64,000 nucleotides of DNA from NCBI GenBank assembly GCA_934101645.1, contig CAKORX010000002.1, positions 62,001-126,000 of the forward strand, written 5' to 3'. This DNA comes from an uncultured Bacilli bacterium (GTDB taxonomy: Bacteria > Bacillota_I > Bacilli_A > RF39 > UBA660). Shown in pieces: positions 16,009 to 24,578 of this stretch. The notes beneath the pieces were generated by a model, which was not told where the DNA came from, did no database searches, and was given only the letters and a program-made list of their open reading frames with translations. The stretch's first letter is position 1. The number at the start of each line of letters is the position of its first letter. A program made the position numbers and the translations under genes.

Positions 16009-17323
16009 TTTAAGAGCAATGTTTGATTATGAAAAAACTTATAAAAATAATAATATAGTAAATGATTATGATGTATTTAAAGATAAGAATTTACTTGATA
16101 GTCTTCGAACTAAAATTGTTGAAAATATTATAGATGCCAATTTTAAAGATTCGGATAATATAACTGAGTTTATTAATACCGAGATTAACAAGGTTACCGA
16201 TGGAATTGATTTATCAAACTTGGAAAGAAGTCATTTATATAATTTAATTGAAAATGAAATAAATGGCTATGGCCCATTAACTGAACTTTTAAAAGATGAA
16301 AACATTACAGAAATAATGGTAAATTCTCCGAGCGAAATTTATATTGAAATTGATGGAAATTTAATTAAAGATGAAAGTATTTCCTTTATTAATGATGAAC
16401 ATATTATTAGAACTATTCAAAAATTAATTGAGCCCATGGGAAGAACAATTGATTCAACAAGTCCAATGGTTGATTCAAGACTTAGTGATGGCTCAAGAAT
16501 AAATGCTGTTATTCCGCCACTTGCAACAAAAGGCCCCGTTATTACAATTAGAAAATTTAAAGCCTCAATATCAAATGTTGATGAACTTATTCGTTTAGGC
16601 ACTCTTACTGCGGAAATGGCTACATTTTTAGAAGCATGTGTAAAATCTAAATTAAACATTTTAGTTTGTGGTGGTACTGGTTCGGGAAAGACAACACTTT
16701 TAAATATTTTAAGTGGATTTATTCCAGAAAATGAAAGAATTATTACTATTGAGGATGCTGCGGAATTAAGACTTTCTCAGCCTCATGTAATTTCACTGGA
16801 AACAAGAACTACTAATTATGAAAAAAGTGGAGAAATAACAATTAGAGATTTAGTTAGAAACTCACTTCGTATGAGACCTGATAGAATTATTGTTGGTGAA
16901 GTAAGAGGTAAAGAAGCCTTTGATATGTTACAAGCAATGAATACTGGTCATGAGGGTAGTTTAACAACGCTTCATGCTAATGGCAATATTGATGCACTTC
17001 ATAGGCTTGAAACGATGGTTTTAATGGCTAACATTGATATACCAGTAAGGGCTGTAAGAGAGTATATTTATAATGCAATTAATATTGTTGTAAATATAGA
17101 AAGACTTTCTGATGGTAAAAGAAAAGTAAGCTGCATTTCAGAGGTTATTGATATTGATAATGATGATATAAAACTTAATGATATATTTACTTTTGTTCAA
17201 GAGGGGATTACAAATACTGGTGAAGTAAAAGGAAAATTTAGTAAAACTAAAAAAACTTTAAAATGCTTGAAAAGACTTGATAGTTATGGCTTTAAAGATA
17301 TTAAAAATATTTTTGATAAATAG
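16001..17323 (+). CDS. tadA: TadA/CpaF-type secretion ATPase
   Basis: A 440-residue type II/IV secretion ATPase that powers Flp/Tad pilus assembly. Walker A is VCGGTGSGKTTLLNIL at about residues 221-236. The Asp box IITIEDAAELRL, the Walker B-containing RMRPDRIIVGEVRGKEAFDMLQAMNTGHEGSL (with the His box) and the downstream LHRLETMVLMA are intact. The N-terminal all-alpha domain holds the ITEIMVNSPSEIYIE motif common to CpaF. ATG 16001 is chosen because TGGAGG sits just before it; an in-frame upstream ATG lies in the previous gene. Confidence 0.93.
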   Translation: MSNLRAMFDYEKTYKNNNIVNDYDVFKDKNLLDSLRTKIVENIIDANFKDSDNITEFINTEINKVTDGIDLSNLERSHLYNLIENEINGYGPLTELLKDENITEIMVNSPSEIYIEIDGNLIKDESISFINDEHIIRTIQKLIEPMGRTIDSTSPMVDSRLSDGSRINAVIPPLATKGPVITIRKFKASISNVDELIRLGTLTAEMATFLEACVKSKLNILVCGGTGSGKTTLLNILSGFIPENERIITIEDAAELRLSQPHVISLETRTTNYEKSGEITIRDLVRNSLRMRPDRIIVGEVRGKEAFDMLQAMNTGHEGSLTTLHANGNIDALHRLETMVLMANIDIPVRAVREYIYNAINIVVNIERLSDGKRKVSCISEVIDIDNDDIKLNDIFTFVQEGITNTGEVKGKFSKTKKTLKCLKRLDSYGFKDIKNIFDK

Positions 17324-17333
17324 AAAGGTTTAA

Positions 17334-18344
17334 ATGAAAGATGTACTTATAATAAAATTAATTATTATATTAACTTTGTGCATAATATTTATTATATGTA
17401 CATTTCTTTTCGTGAACTATTTTTATTCATATAAAAATATCAAAAGAATCGAAGATTTTTCATTAAAAAACAATTCTTCACATGAACTTAGTTTTGTTGA
17501 TAAAATATTAAAGTTCCTTCTTAAAATAGTAAAGAAAATAACTAGTTTAAATAAAAAATCTGTATTTTTAAAAAAATACTCTAAGAAACTCGATAAATAT
17601 TTAATATATAGTAAAAACATACGTCTTACATGTGATGATTATATATCTATTAAAATTTTATATACCATTTTTGTAGATTTATTATATTTAGTTACTTCGA
17701 TATTAAAAAATAATCAAATTAATATATTTTTATTTATAATTTTATCATTTGTATCATTTTTTGTGATTGATGGGGTAATAATTGTTATTTATAAAAATAA
17801 AAGAAATAAAATTGAAGATGGTTTACTTCAGGCAATTGTAATTATGAACAGTGCATTTAAAAGTGGAAAAAACATTTATCAAGCAATTAATATAGTTAAA
17901 ACATCACTTCCAAGTCCAATTAAAGAGGAGTTTGAAATTATTTCTAAGGACATTAATTATGGGCTTGATTTAACTACAGTATTTGAAAGATTTTATAATC
18001 GAGTTAAAGTTGAAGAGGTAAAATATATAACTTCATCATTATCACTTTTAAATAAGACTGGTGGTAATATTGTAACTGTATTTAACATGATAGAAAAGCA
18101 TTTTTATGATAAACTTAAAATTAAAAATGAACTAAATTCTTTAACAAGTTCAAGTAAAATGCTTTATAGAATGCTTATATTTATTCCATTTATATTTATT
18201 TTTACAATTTATTCATTAAATCCAAATTACTTTAAACCATTTGTTACTACGAACTTAGGATTTGCTCTTGATATAATTATGCTCATTTTATATGTTATAT
18301 ATATTTTAGTAATAAAAAAGATAACTAAGGTGGAAAAAGTATGA
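17334..18344 (+). CDS. tadB: TadB-like inner-membrane platform protein
   Basis: A 336-residue membrane protein with a hydrophobic N-terminal segment (about residues 1-30), two central helices (about 105-150), a cytoplasmic type II secretion F-domain (about 160-280, including SAFKSGKNIYQAI and YVTSSL-like text), and two C-terminal helices. TadB forms the platform with TadC beneath the pilus. Ten bases after tadA, and its stop overlaps the tadC start by 4 bases (ATGA). Confidence 0.82.
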   Translation: MKDVLIIKLIIILTLCIIFIICTFLFVNYFYSYKNIKRIEDFSLKNNSSHELSFVDKILKFLLKIVKKITSLNKKSVFLKKYSKKLDKYLIYSKNIRLTCDDYISIKILYTIFVDLLYLVTSILKNNQINIFLFIILSFVSFFVIDGVIIVIYKNKRNKIEDGLLQAIVIMNSAFKSGKNIYQAINIVKTSLPSPIKEEFEIISKDINYGLDLTTVFERFYNRVKVEEVKYITSSLSLLNKTGGNIVTVFNMIEKHFYDKLKIKNELNSLTSSSKMLYRMLIFIPFIFIFTIYSLNPNYFKPFVTTNLGFALDIIMLILYVIYILVIKKITKVEKV

Positions 18345-19042
18345 AAGTAAGTAGTTTTTATAAAAGTATATATTCTTCGATAACTATTAAAAATCTAGAG
18401 GAAAAATTTGCTTATTTATCTTATGATAAGAAAAATAATATTAATTCTTTTCTAGGAACTAGACTTATAGGTTCTGTTTTGGTATTTATCATTTCACTTT
18501 TAGTTTTTTCTTCGGGATATTTTATAGCACCGCTTTTAACATTTTTATTTTATGTATTATTTGAATACTTTTTCGTAGATGTAAAAATTAAGAAAAGAGC
18601 TAGAAAACTTGAAAGTGATGCAATATTCTTTTTCGAGGTTTTAAATTTAACTATTCAAAGTGAAAGAAATTTAAAGTTATGTATTAGCACAACATGTAAT
18701 AATATCGATAGTACGATAAGTGATGAATTTAAAAAAATGCTTAAAGAGGTTTCTTTAGGAAAATCCTTAACCGAAGGACTTAACGATCTTATGAAAAGAA
18801 TTCCTTCGAAAAGTGTTTGTAATGTTATTTTAAATATTATTGAAGCAAATGAGTTTGGAAATAGTATAGAATCAGCATTAAATAATCAAATTAATTATTT
18901 AACAGATAAAAGAATTTTAGATATTAAATCAAGCATTAATAAAATGCCTATGAAGATATCAATTGTTTCAGTTTTAATATTTTTACCACTTATGTTAATT
19001 TTGATTATTGGACCAATTTTAATAAATTATATTTTGAAATAG
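18341..19042 (+). CDS. tadC: TadC-like inner-membrane platform protein
   Basis: A 233-residue membrane protein with helices at about residues 45-70 and 210-233 flanking a T2SS F-domain (FFEVLNLTIQSERNLKLCIS and GKSLTEGLNDLMKRIPSKSVCNVI). It pairs with TadB. It is short for TadC (often about 280-300), mainly at the N-terminus. This is the last tad gene; the operon lacks a major Flp pilin, a prepilin peptidase and outer components, the last expected in a monoderm. polA follows after 74 bases. Confidence 0.8.
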   Translation: MKVSSFYKSIYSSITIKNLEEKFAYLSYDKKNNINSFLGTRLIGSVLVFIISLLVFSSGYFIAPLLTFLFYVLFEYFFVDVKIKKRARKLESDAIFFFEVLNLTIQSERNLKLCISTTCNNIDSTISDEFKKMLKEVSLGKSLTEGLNDLMKRIPSKSVCNVILNIIEANEFGNSIESALNNQINYLTDKRILDIKSSINKMPMKISIVSVLIFLPLMLILIIGPILINYILK

Positions 19043-19116
19043 AAATATAATTTTTTTTATTTTATGGTATACTATTTATAGGCATATAATATTTTGCTTT
19101 ATGAAAGGTATAAACA

Positions 19117-21666
19117 ATGAAAAAATTAATATTAATTGATGGAAATAATTTAATGTTTCGTAGTTACTACGCAACTTTTTATAGTGGTGCTGCCATGAAA
19201 AATAGTAAAGGTCTTCCTACGAATGCTTTATTTAGTTTTGTATCAATGATAAATAAAATTATTAAGGAAGAAAATCCTTTATATATAGCTGTAGCGTTTG
19301 ATATTGGCAAAAATTTTAGAAAGAAAGAATTTAGTTTTTATAAAGAGGGAAGACAAAATACACCAGATGAATTAAAACTTCAGATGCCTTATGCAAGAAA
19401 AATATTATCCGCAATGGGAATTAAATATTTAGAACTTGAACCATATGAGGCAGATGATATAATCGGTACGTTAGTTAAAATGACTGAAAATGATGAAGAC
19501 TTTGATAGTACAATAATATCTTCGGATAAAGATCTTCTTCAATTAATTAATTTTGAGACTGATGTAAAACTTTTAAAACAAACTGGTTATATTAGATTTA
19601 ATGAAAAAAGTTTTAAGGAAGAATATGGTATTGATCCAATTAATATAATTGATTTAAAAGCCTTAATGGGTGATAGTTCAGATAATATTCCAGGAGTTAA
19701 AGGTATAGGAGAGAAAACTGCTTTAAAACTTTTAAGAGAATATAAAACAATAGAAAATTTATATGATAATATAGAAAGTATTAAAGGATCTGTTCATGAT
19801 AAATTAGTTACATATAAAGATGATGCATTTATGTCAAAAAAAATTGCTACAATATATAAGGATGTACCACTTGAAATAGACTTAAATGATTTAAAATATA
19901 ATGGACCTGATAATCAAAAACTTTATGACATATATTCAGAACTTGAATTTAATTCTTTACTTTCAAGTATTCATAAAGAAAATGCTAACGAAAAAATAAA
20001 TTATATTAATGTTGATGAGAAAATTAATGTTGTTTTAACTGATACAGTCTCCTTATATCTAGAGGCAGATAGTGATAATTACACAAAAGCAAATATCTTA
20101 AGTGCTAGTTTATACGATGGTAAATTTTATTACTATTTTTCGAAAGAAAATTTAAAATATTTGAATTTGAGCGGTAAAAAAGTTATTAGTTATGATAGTA
20201 AAAAAGATAGTTATTTACTTGGCAAGGAAATTGATACTCAAGTAGACTATTCAATAATTTCTTATTTAAATGGATATAATGTTAAAGATGATATTTCTTT
20301 AATAAGCCTAAAATATGGTTATGAAATACTTACATATAATAATTTAATTAAACTTTATGAAAACGAAGAATATATTCAAAATGAGCTACTTAAAGTAAAA
20401 TTTATGTATGAAAAAAGTGATGATATAATAAATGAACTAAAACGTAATGATGAACAAAATGTTTATGAAACTATTGAACTTCCACTTTCCAAAGTATTAT
20501 GTAAAATGGAGAAAAATGGTATTTTAGTAAATGCTAAAGAGCTTGATAGTCAAAAGGATATAATCGAATCAAGGCTTAATGATATAATTGATAAAATTTA
20601 TGAATATGCTGGAGAAACTTTTAATATATCTTCACCGAAACAACTTAGTTATATTTTATTTGAAAAAATGGTTTTAGGAAAAGGAAAGAAAAATAAAACA
20701 AGTTTTAAAACTGATGAAGCAACTTTAGAAAAACTTAGGAGTGTTCATCCAATTATTGATTTAATATTAGAGTATCGCGGGCTTATGAAACTTAAGTCTA
20801 CTTATATTGAGGGATTAAAGGATTATATTCAAAGTGATAATAAGATACATACAATTTTTAAACAAACAGTTGCAAGAACAGGAAGACTTTCATCAGTTCA
20901 TCCAAATTTACAAAATATTCCTGTAAAAGATGATTTTGGCAAAAGTATTCGAAAAGCATTTTTACCAAGTAATGATTTACTTCTTAGTTTAGATTATTCA
21001 CAAATTGAATTACGTATTTTAGCAGATATGGCTGATAGTAAAACAATGATTGGTACATTTAATAGGAACGAAGATATACATACAAAAGTTGCCGCTGATA
21101 TTCATGGTAAGGATATAAGTGAAGTTACAAAAAAGGAAAGAAGTGCCGCTAAAGCAGTTATATTTGGCATTGTGTATGGAATAAGTGGTTTTGGCCTTGG
21201 AGAAAATTTAAATATTTCTAAGAAAGAGGCAGATGCATTTATTGAAAAATATTATCTTCTTTATCCTGAAGTAAAAGTGTATATGGAAAAAATGATAAAC
21301 TTTGCTAAAGAAAATGGTTATGTTTATACAAAATATGGCAGAAAAAGAACTATTAGTGAAATAAGCGATGCCAATTTTATGGTAAGAAAATCCGGAGAAA
21401 GAATGGCAATAAATACTCCGATTCAAGGAACAGCTGCGGATATTATAAAAATGGCAATGATAAAAATTGATGAAATATTTGAAAAAGAAAAGTTTGAAAG
21501 TAAACTAGTTTTACAAATTCACGATGAATTAATATTTGATGTAAAAAAAGAGGAACTTGAAAAAATAATTGATATCGTTAAATATGAAATGGAAAATATA
21601 GTTACTTTAAAAGTTCCGTTAAAAGTAAGTACTGATACTGGATGTAATTGGTATGAACTTAAGTAG
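19117..21666 (+). CDS. polA: DNA polymerase I
   Basis: An 849-residue family A polymerase. The 5' nuclease domain covers about residues 1-290 (ILIDGNNLMFRSYYA at the start, then EADDIIGTL and the GDSSDNIPGVKGIGEKTA helix-hairpin-helix). The middle region, about 300-470, has no DEDD proofreading residues, as in Bacillus PolA. The polymerase domain has motif A LLSLDYSQIELRILA near 624, motif B KKERSAAKAVIFGIVYG near 672 and motif C QIHDELIFD near 800. It repairs and joins lagging-strand fragments. AAGG upstream sets the start; mutM follows after 8 bases, a common Firmicute pair. Confidence 0.96.
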   Translation: MKKLILIDGNNLMFRSYYATFYSGAAMKNSKGLPTNALFSFVSMINKIIKEENPLYIAVAFDIGKNFRKKEFSFYKEGRQNTPDELKLQMPYARKILSAMGIKYLELEPYEADDIIGTLVKMTENDEDFDSTIISSDKDLLQLINFETDVKLLKQTGYIRFNEKSFKEEYGIDPINIIDLKALMGDSSDNIPGVKGIGEKTALKLLREYKTIENLYDNIESIKGSVHDKLVTYKDDAFMSKKIATIYKDVPLEIDLNDLKYNGPDNQKLYDIYSELEFNSLLSSIHKENANEKINYINVDEKINVVLTDTVSLYLEADSDNYTKANILSASLYDGKFYYYFSKENLKYLNLSGKKVISYDSKKDSYLLGKEIDTQVDYSIISYLNGYNVKDDISLISLKYGYEILTYNNLIKLYENEEYIQNELLKVKFMYEKSDDIINELKRNDEQNVYETIELPLSKVLCKMEKNGILVNAKELDSQKDIIESRLNDIIDKIYEYAGETFNISSPKQLSYILFEKMVLGKGKKNKTSFKTDEATLEKLRSVHPIIDLILEYRGLMKLKSTYIEGLKDYIQSDNKIHTIFKQTVARTGRLSSVHPNLQNIPVKDDFGKSIRKAFLPSNDLLLSLDYSQIELRILADMADSKTMIGTFNRNEDIHTKVAADIHGKDISEVTKKERSAAKAVIFGIVYGISGFGLGENLNISKKEADAFIEKYYLLYPEVKVYMEKMINFAKENGYVYTKYGRKRTISEISDANFMVRKSGERMAINTPIQGTAADIIKMAMIKIDEIFEKEKFESKLVLQIHDELIFDVKKEELEKIIDIVKYEMENIVTLKVPLKVSTDTGCNWYELK

Positions 21667-21674
21667 GAGGAAGT

Positions 21675-22493
21675 ATGCCGGAATTACCAGAGGTAGAAAC
21701 AGTTAGAAATTATTTAAAAGAAAATATTTTAAATAAAAAAATATTAAATGTCGAGGTACTATACCCAAAAATGATTGAAAATGATGTTGATTTTTTTAAG
21801 AAAGAGTTAATTAATCATTTTTTTAAAGATATCCACAGAAGAGGAAAATATTTAATTTTTGAACTTGATAAATTTTATCTTATTTCTCATTTAAGAATGG
21901 AAGGAAAGTTTAATATAAAACCAGTTCAAGATGAAATATCTAAACATGAACATGTAATATTTTATTTTGATGATTTTTCTTTAAGATATGATGATACGAG
22001 AAAATTTGGTAGAATGAAAATAATTAGTAAAGATAGTCTAAATGATTACTTTAAAAATGTTGGACCTGATGCAAATAATATTCAAAATGATGATCTTAAA
22101 GAAATACTTTATAAAATAAATAAATCCCAAAAATGTATTAAAACTATTTTACTTGATCAAAGTATAATTTCGGGAATTGGAAATATTTATGCAGATGAGA
22201 TTTTATTTAAAGCCAAAATAAGCCCATTTAAAAAAGGCAAAGATATTTCTTTTGACGAGTTAAATCAAATAGTTTTATATAGCAAAGAAATTTTAAATGA
22301 AGCTATAAAATACAAAGGAACTACTATAAAAAGTTTTACTTCCTCTTTATATCATAAAGGAGAGTACCAAAATTATTTGAGTGTTCATAAAAAAGAAAAT
22401 GAAAAATGTAAAGTCTGCTCAAATACTATAAAAAGGAGTAAAATTGATGGAAGAAGTACATATTATTGTCCTTGTTGCCAGGGTGTAAAATGA
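21675..22493 (+). CDS. mutM: Formamidopyrimidine-DNA glycosylase (Fpg/MutM)
   Basis: A 272-residue bifunctional glycosylase/AP lyase that removes 8-oxoguanine and ring-opened purines. The mature N-terminus is Pro-Glu (MPELPEVETVRNYL), with Pro as nucleophile and Glu as catalyst. The central HLRMEGKF, the helix-two-turn-helix GIGNIYADEILF and the C-terminal zinc finger CKVC...CPCC are complete. It is translated after polA in one operon, and its stop overlaps the next start (ATGA). Confidence 0.96.
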   Translation: MPELPEVETVRNYLKENILNKKILNVEVLYPKMIENDVDFFKKELINHFFKDIHRRGKYLIFELDKFYLISHLRMEGKFNIKPVQDEISKHEHVIFYFDDFSLRYDDTRKFGRMKIISKDSLNDYFKNVGPDANNIQNDDLKEILYKINKSQKCIKTILLDQSIISGIGNIYADEILFKAKISPFKKGKDISFDELNQIVLYSKEILNEAIKYKGTTIKSFTSSLYHKGEYQNYLSVHKKENEKCKVCSNTIKRSKIDGRSTYYCPCCQGVK

Positions 22494-23017
22494 AAGAGAC
22501 ATTAATTACAATATTATCATTCATTTTTCTTCTTATAGGAGCATATTTTGGATATAAAAAAGTAAATAATATGAATCAAGAAATAAAACTCCAAGATTCT
22601 ATGCTTTTTGTAAATTACGAAGATAATAATATTTCTACGAATATAGATTTTTTTAATAAAGAAACGATTTTAAAAACTAAAATGATTGCAAAATATGAAA
22701 ATTCCATAGATAAAGATATATGTTTAGATATATATCTAAATGCTTTAGGTGATTATGAGAAAACTATTGGAGTTGATGAAAAAAATAAAGAATTAACATT
22801 TAAAGTTTTAAATAACGAAAAAGTTGTGATTCCAGAAAATGAGATTCCTTCATTTAAAAATGAAGAAAAAATTAAACTTGGAAGTGTAAGAATAAAGGCA
22901 AATACAAATGAGGTATTTGATGTAATTACAACGTTTTATTTAAATGACTTAGATCAAAATCATTTATCAAAAAGTTCAATAGATTTTATTTATAATGTTC
23001 AATCAAATAATTGTTGA
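22490..23017 (+). CDS. Small membrane-anchored protein of unknown function
   Basis: A 175-residue protein with one N-terminal hydrophobic segment at about residues 4-22 and an exposed remainder rich in Asp, Asn and Lys that looks beta-rich. One Cys lies mid-protein and a second is the last residue. Not recognised. The start at 22490 overlaps the mutM stop (ATGA); a longer frame from 22466 would run deep into mutM and is less likely. Its last codons contain the -35 box of the rel promoter. Confidence 0.65.
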   Translation: MKETLITILSFIFLLIGAYFGYKKVNNMNQEIKLQDSMLFVNYEDNNISTNIDFFNKETILKTKMIAKYENSIDKDICLDIYLNALGDYEKTIGVDEKNKELTFKVLNNEKVVIPENEIPSFKNEEKIKLGSVRIKANTNEVFDVITTFYLNDLDQNHLSKSSIDFIYNVQSNNC

Positions 23018-23042
23018 CAATAAGTTTTAAGAGTGTTATTTT
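23014..23042 (+). promoter_or_regulatory. Promoter of the rel gene
   Basis: TTGACA (23014-23019), a 17-nt spacer, TATTTT (23037-23042). GGAGGG lies before the ATG at 23074. Confidence 0.5.
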
Positions 23043-23073
23043 ATTTATAATTTTATAATTTTGGAGGGATAAT

Positions 23074-24468
23074 ATGAATCGACTTTCAATTGAAATGCTT
23101 ATTAATTTAATAAATGAATATAACCCCTTAGAAACAGAAAAAGTTAAAAAGGCTTACGCTTATGCAAACGAAAAACATGATGGTCAAAAAAGACAAAGTG
23201 GGGAAGACTACATAGTTCATCCTTTAATGGTTGCCTATATTTTAGCGCAAATGCACGCTGATGCAGATACTGTTTGTGCTGGACTATTACATGATACTTT
23301 AGAAGATACTAATGCCTCGAAAGAAGAAATTAGGGCTTTATTTAATGAAAGCATATTATCATTAGTTGATGGAGTAACTAAACTTTCTACAATTAACTTT
23401 AGTAGTAAAGAAGAACAAAATTTAGCAAATACTAGAAAAATTATTACAGGAATTATATATGACCCTAGAATTATAATTATAAAGCTTGCTGATCGTCTTC
23501 ATAACATGAGGACACTTGATTTTAAAAGTGAAGTAAAGCAAATTGAAATAGCAAATGAAACAATGAGTATATATGTTCCCTTAGCAAGTTATATTGGTGC
23601 GTACCATATTAAAACTGAACTTGAAGATTTATCTTTTAAATATTTAAATCCTGGCAAATATCATGAAATTTTAGAATCTAAATTTAGATTTGAATCTGAT
23701 AATGAAGAAAGTATATTTGCAATGCAAAAGAAAATACATAGTTTTTTACTAGATAAAAATGTTCCAAATTACATGAAAATTAGAACTAAAAATATATACG
23801 GAATATATAAAAAAATGCAAAAAGGTTTTAGCCTATATGAAATGCATGATTTAGTGGCCCTTAAAATAGTTGTTGATATGATTGATGAGTGTTATTTAAG
23901 TTTAGGATATGTGCATAGTTTATATAAACCAATAAACTATAAATTCAAAGACTATATTGCAAGTCCTAAAACTAATATGTATCAAAGCCTTCACACAACA
24001 ATCTTTGGACTAGATAATCAACTTTTACAAGTTCAAATACGAACTGATGCTATGGATAGAGCAAATTCATTTGGATTGACTGGATATTGGGATAATAATC
24101 ATGAAAATGCAAAAGATGTGATGCTTGAAGATTTAAAAAGTAAATATCAGTTTTTCCAAACACTTTCAAAATTAAATTTAGAATATCCAAATAATGCAGA
24201 TTTTATATATCATGTTAAAAGAGAACTATTTTCTGATATTATTCATGTATTTGATTCTGATGGAAGTGTAATAGAGCTTCCTAAAGGAGCCACTATAATT
24301 GATTTTGCATATAAAGTAAACTTAGGCAGTTCTGATATATTAATTGGCGCATACGTTAATAATAATTTAGTTGGACCTAACCATGTTCTTAATAATAATG
24401 ATAGGGTGTGTCCATTATATAATAAAAAAAATGTGGATTTGAAAAGAGAAAGAATGAAAAGTACGTAA
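23074..24468 (+). CDS. Short RelA/SpoT-family (p)ppGpp synthetase/hydrolase
   Basis: A 464-residue Rel-type alarmone enzyme. The HD hydrolase domain is seen as HPLMVAYIL (near residue 49), LLHDTLEDT (near 72) and LADRLHNMRTL. The synthetase domain has RTKNIYGIYKKMQKG, DLVALKIVV and FKDYIASPKTNMYQSLHTTIFG, near residues 230-315. A TGS domain (SVIELPKGATIIDFAYKVN) follows at about 390-410. It stops soon after TGS, with no helical, zinc-finger or ACT/RRM modules, where usual Rel proteins have about 730 residues. The synthetase tail reads MDRANSFGLTGYW where relatives have an MHxxAExGxAAHW pattern, so synthetase activity may be weakened. Confidence 0.87.
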   Translation: MNRLSIEMLINLINEYNPLETEKVKKAYAYANEKHDGQKRQSGEDYIVHPLMVAYILAQMHADADTVCAGLLHDTLEDTNASKEEIRALFNESILSLVDGVTKLSTINFSSKEEQNLANTRKIITGIIYDPRIIIIKLADRLHNMRTLDFKSEVKQIEIANETMSIYVPLASYIGAYHIKTELEDLSFKYLNPGKYHEILESKFRFESDNEESIFAMQKKIHSFLLDKNVPNYMKIRTKNIYGIYKKMQKGFSLYEMHDLVALKIVVDMIDECYLSLGYVHSLYKPINYKFKDYIASPKTNMYQSLHTTIFGLDNQLLQVQIRTDAMDRANSFGLTGYWDNNHENAKDVMLEDLKSKYQFFQTLSKLNLEYPNNADFIYHVKRELFSDIIHVFDSDGSVIELPKGATIIDFAYKVNLGSSDILIGAYVNNNLVGPNHVLNNNDRVCPLYNKKNVDLKRERMKST

Positions 24469-24481
24469 CTTTTTCTTTTTT
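24456..24481 (+). terminator. rel terminator
   Basis: GAAAAGT (24456-24462), short loop, ACTTTTTC (24468-24475), then TTTTT. It overlaps the stop codon. Confidence 0.55.
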
Positions 24482-24578
24482 TATGAAAAAAACTGTAAAA
24501 AAACTTTACATTTTTTTAAGTTTTTTATATATATTTAGTACAAAAATTGCTATAATAAACAATGTGGAGGAAATAGAA

